5,943 bases of DNA, from NCBI GenBank assembly GCA_001604265.1, contig LVBC01000277.1:1-5943 (forward strand), in the 5' to 3' direction. Positions 5,759 through 5,943 of this stretch are shown piece by piece; the stretch's first letter is position 1, and the number at the start of each line of letters is the position of its first letter. Both the position numbers and the translations under genes were made by a program. This DNA is from Spirochaetales bacterium Spiro_01 (GTDB taxonomy: Bacteria; Spirochaetota; Spirochaetia; Sphaerochaetales; Sphaerochaetaceae). The notes under the pieces are model-generated. The model saw only the letters and a program-made list of their open reading frames with translations. It was not told the DNA's origin and searched no databases.

Positions 5759-5943
5759 TTACATCAGGAAGAATTCGTATACATCCAGACCGGACGTCAG
5801 GACCATGCTTATGCTTCCGCCATCATTGCTATATTCGACAGTGAAGGTCGTCGATTCACCGCCTGTTGGCGAAGTCGTGATCGTATCGCCCGATGCAGTG
5901 AAAGAACCGGACTCCAGCCAATACGAGTTAGCCGCTGACCAGC
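5759..5943 (-). CDS. Ser/Thr/Gly-rich, beta-rich protein, C-terminal end only
   Basis: A minus-strand frame enters from the right edge and ends at TAA (5759-5761), giving 60 residues of C-terminus. The reading includes WLESGSFTASGDTITTSPTG, then TTFTVEYSNDGGSISMVLTS, and ends in VYEFFLM. The alternation of polar and hydrophobic residues with GD/DGG turns is typical of small antiparallel beta-barrel or lipocalin-like repeats in secreted or lipoprotein-type bacterial proteins, where phrases like GDTITT and GSISM mark successive strands. No stop interrupts it and the other frames on this strand are closed or lack this pattern, so coding is likely. It is upstream of tetR on the same strand, with about 190 bp and a possible terminator between them, so it is probably a separate unit. 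No specific family can be named from this fragment, and any signal peptide lies outside. Confidence 0.65.
   Translation of the reverse strand, partial: WSAANSYWLESGSFTASGDTITTSPTGGESTTFTVEYSNDGGSISMVLTSGLDVYEFFLM

Noticed and set aside
5255..5938. 227-codon plus-strand open frame across tetR, the operator and the right-edge gene
   Set aside because: It runs antisense to tetR and the right-edge partial gene and crosses the palindromic operator and promoter. Nothing in the product looks like a protein family.
1..5943. Mobile element, CRISPR array, tRNA/rRNA or defence system
   Set aside because: I saw no terminal inverted repeats, transposase or integrase motifs, spaced direct repeats or RNA-gene signatures. 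Codon use looks uniform across the genes.

Overview
The window looks like an ordinary stretch of chromosome from a mid-GC bacterium. Genes are tightly packed. Shine-Dalgarno sites are strong (AAAGGAG, GGGAGG, GGAGG), intrinsic terminators are hairpins followed by T runs, and sigma70-like promoter boxes are visible. Arginine is mostly AGG/AGA and isoleucine often ATA. The transporter and regulator resemble families common in anaerobic gut-type bacteria such as Clostridia and spirochaetes. I cannot fix the phylum from sequence alone.

Layout from left to right. (1) The 5' part of an unrecognised gene on the minus strand runs off the left edge (1-154). (2) A divergent intergenic region (155-329) carries the promoter of the next gene. 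(3) A single plus-strand gene (330-1304) encodes a soluble P-loop NTPase/kinase-like protein of unknown role. (4) A hairpin terminator at 1311-1340 lies between two convergent genes. (5) Two minus-strand genes, translationally coupled through an ATGA overlap, encode ABC half-transporters with the type IV (exporter) fold: the first at 3080-4852, the second at 1350-3083. (6) An intergenic stretch of about 105 bp holds a strong terminator for the upstream regulator, an operator-like inverted repeat, and a small leader hairpin ahead of the transporter start. (7) A TetR/AcrR-type repressor gene (4958-5569, minus) has a clear palindromic operator over its own -10 region. (8) A short intergenic stretch follows. 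(9) The 3' end of a minus-strand gene for a Ser/Thr/Gly-rich, beta-rich protein enters from the right edge (5759-5943).

The functional core is a TetR plus heterodimeric ABC transporter module. The repressor probably controls its own promoter and, through a related half-site, probably the transporter pair. The pair resembles YbtP/YbtQ and IrtA/IrtB-type proteins, which use an exporter fold to import metal-siderophore complexes, but drug or peptide export is equally open. Both nucleotide-binding domains keep all catalytic motifs. I found no mobile element, CRISPR array, RNA gene or defence system. The window is mostly conventional, and its open questions are the transporter's substrate, the P-loop protein's role and the wiring of the tetR-ABC intergenic region.
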